A DNA stretch of 64,000 nt from positions 1 through 64,000 of the forward strand of contig JAKFUZ010000003.1 in assembly GCA_021732445.1 (NCBI GenBank), given 5' to 3'. This document shows, in pieces, positions 62,119-64,000 of the stretch. Each line of letters begins with the position of its first letter. Positions within the stretch are counted from its first letter, which is position 1. Origin of the DNA: Sphingomonas sp. Lineage in GTDB: Bacteria; Pseudomonadota; Alphaproteobacteria; Sphingomonadales; Sphingomonadaceae. Below the pieces are notes generated by a model. The model saw nothing but the letters and a program-made list of their open reading frames with translations, had not been told where the DNA came from and searched no databases. The translations under genes and the position numbers were made by a program.

Positions 62119-63632
62119 TCCGGCCGATCCGCCTGTCGATCAACGCGCTGGGCGGGCAGGGCGGCGGCGTGCTGGCCGACTGGATTGTCGCGCTCGGCGA
62201 GGGGGCGGGCTGGACTGTGCAGGCAACCTCGGTGCCAGGCGTTGCGCAGCGCACCGGCGCCACCGTTTATTATCTCGAACTGGCGCCGCCCGCCCCAGCG
62301 GCGCGCACCCCGATTCTGGCGCTGATGCCAGTGCCGGGCGATGTCGATGTGGTGATTGCGGCTGAACTGATGGAGGCTGGCCGTGCCATCGCGCGCGGGC
62401 TGGTCACGCCCGACCGGACCACGCTGATTGCGTCAAGCCACCGCATTTTCGCCATTTCGGAAAAGTCGGCGATGGGCAATGGCATTACCAGCTCGGCAGC
62501 CGTGCTGGAGGCGTGCCGGACCAGTGCCCGAAAGCTCGTGCTCGCCGATTTGCAGCACCTGGCAGACGCGCATGGCAGCGTCATCAGCGCAGCGTTGTTC
62601 GGCGCCCTGGCAGGCTCGGCCGCGCTTCCCTTCGGCCGGGCGGCGTTTGAAGCGGCGATTGCCGGTGGCGGGGTTGGCGTTGCTCCAAGCCTGCGCGCCT
62701 TTGCGGCCGCCTTTGATGTGGCGGACCGGCCAAGCGCCCAGGCGCCCGAGCCCGGGATGACATCGCCGGCGACCGTGCGCGCGCCGCCCGCCACGCTGCC
62801 GGCGTTGCGCGCCCGCGTTGCCCGGCTGCCGGCGGCCGTTCAGGCAACGGCGATGCTCGGCATCGAGCGGCTCACCGACTATCAGGATGCCGCTTATGCC
62901 AGCGCCTATCTTGACCGGCTGGCCGCAATCGCCAGCGCAGAGGGGCAACTCGGGGCGGACGCGCAATCACCGCTCGCCCATGCCGCCGCGCGGCACCTGG
63001 CCTTGTGGATGGCGTATGAAGATGTCATCCGCGTGGCTGATCTCAAGACGCGCGGCGCGCGCCATGCACGCGTCCGTCAGGAGGTGCAGGCAGGCGCAGC
63101 ACCACTGCTCTCCGTGCGGGAATTCATGCACCCCCGCTTTGAGGAATTGTGCGACCTGCTGCCCGCAGCGCTCGGCCGGCGACTGATCGGCTCGGCCCGC
63201 GCGCGCCGCTGGGCGGCGCCTGTGCTTGAGCGCGACCGGATTATCACGACAACGCGGCTCGGCGGCTTTTTGCTGCTGTTCGGTCTTGCCCGGCTGCGGC
63301 GCTTCCGGCGCGGCACCTATCGGTTCGCCGTGGAGCAGGCGCGGATCGATGCCTGGCTGGAAACCGCCATCAACGCCGCGCGGCGCGATGGCATGCTGGG
63401 CGTTGAAGTCATCGCCTGCCAGCGCCTCGTCAAAGGCTATGGCGACACGCACGCGCGTGGCTGGCGCAGCTTTGCGGCCATCATGAACTGGCTGGCGGCC
63501 AATGAGCAGCGGGCGGATGCGGGACATGCGGTGGCCATGTTGCGCGCGGCCGCGCTCAGCGACGATGATGGCCGGGCGCTGGCCAAGGCGTTCGCGGTGC
63601 TGGACGGTGTCACGCACGACAAGGCCGCCTGA
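62115..63632 (+). CDS. Indolepyruvate oxidoreductase beta-like subunit with long C-terminal domain (DUF6537-like)
   Basis: IRLSINALGGQGGGVLADWIVALGEGAGWTVQATSVPGVAQRTGATVYYLEL; long C-terminal extension; 4-nt overlap with alpha-like gene. Confidence 0.9.
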   Translation: MIRPIRLSINALGGQGGGVLADWIVALGEGAGWTVQATSVPGVAQRTGATVYYLELAPPAPAARTPILALMPVPGDVDVVIAAELMEAGRAIARGLVTPDRTTLIASSHRIFAISEKSAMGNGITSSAAVLEACRTSARKLVLADLQHLADAHGSVISAALFGALAGSAALPFGRAAFEAAIAGGGVGVAPSLRAFAAAFDVADRPSAQAPEPGMTSPATVRAPPATLPALRARVARLPAAVQATAMLGIERLTDYQDAAYASAYLDRLAAIASAEGQLGADAQSPLAHAAARHLALWMAYEDVIRVADLKTRGARHARVRQEVQAGAAPLLSVREFMHPRFEELCDLLPAALGRRLIGSARARRWAAPVLERDRIITTTRLGGFLLLFGLARLRRFRRGTYRFAVEQARIDAWLETAINAARRDGMLGVEVIACQRLVKGYGDTHARGWRSFAAIMNWLAANEQRADAGHAVAMLRAAALSDDDGRALAKAFAVLDGVTHDKAA

Positions 63633-63659
63633 ACAGGTCGCCAGCGCGCTGCCGCGCGC

Positions 63660-63992
63660 TCAATAGTTGATGGCGGGCGACATTGCTGGGTAGAAAACGC
63701 CGATCAGCATCATCCCGTCGGCGCTCGTGCACTCGACCGAATGCGATTGCTTGCGCGGCAGGAATATCGTGTCGCCGGGCCCGATCAGCGCCTTGGTGGT
63801 GTCTGTCCACATGACGCCCTCGCCTGACAGGACGGTCAGCGTTTCCTCATAGAGGTGGCGGTGATGCGCGGCGCGCGACCTTGGGATGTGGCCGATGAAC
63901 TGCGTGACTTCTGTCCCTTGTGTCTCGCCATCGACCAGCACCTGATAATAGCGGTCCGCCATTGCCGCGCGCTTGTCAGGATCAACCGGCAC
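63660..63992 (-). CDS. Cupin-domain protein (possibly truncated at window edge)
   Basis: AAHHRHLYEETLTVLSGEGVMWTDTTKALIGPGDTIFLPRKQSHSVECTS cupin motifs; upstream part may lie beyond the window. Confidence 0.8.
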   Translation of the reverse strand: MPVDPDKRAAMADRYYQVLVDGETQGTEVTQFIGHIPRSRAAHHRHLYEETLTVLSGEGVMWTDTTKALIGPGDTIFLPRKQSHSVECTSADGMMLIGVFYPAMSPAINY

Positions 63993-64000
63993 GACGCGGG

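Overview
This window is about 64 kb of GC-rich chromosomal DNA. It looks alphaproteobacterial and probably Sphingomonadales, inferred from a PEP-CTERM tail, CcrM, HslVU and the general gene content. I see no rRNA, tRNA, CRISPR array, transposase or phage genes. Most of it is ordinary housekeeping or metabolic sequence: glmM, thiD, rnhB, ccrM, folP, hslVU, gloAB, a Mur ligase, ldcA and pdxH. Four accessory modules stand out. (1) A sugar-acid cluster at 34.7-41.0 kb has a sugar porter, IlvD/Edd dehydratase, DgoK-like kinase, galactose-dehydrogenase-like oxidoreductase and SMP-30 lactonase. Together with GH53 endo-galactanase and GH2 beta-galactosidase genes at 47.9-51.5 kb it looks like a galactan/galactose oxidative route. 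(2) A circularly permuted ATP-grasp/alpha-E fusion is coupled to a transglutaminase at 31.0-34.4 kb. (3) A molybdopterin hydroxylase operon has a dedicated c-type cytochrome at 42.2-45.4 kb. (4) A CoA-dependent aromatic cluster at 53.1-64.0 kb has a 2-aminobenzoyl-CoA monooxygenase/reductase-like fusion, RidA, crotonase, SDR, two MarR regulators, a cyclase-family (isatin-hydrolase-like) enzyme and an indolepyruvate-oxidoreductase-like pair. I read this last one as a candidate isatin -> isatinate -> 2-aminobenzoyl-CoA route. All assignments are from reading translated motifs and gene order; no database search was run.
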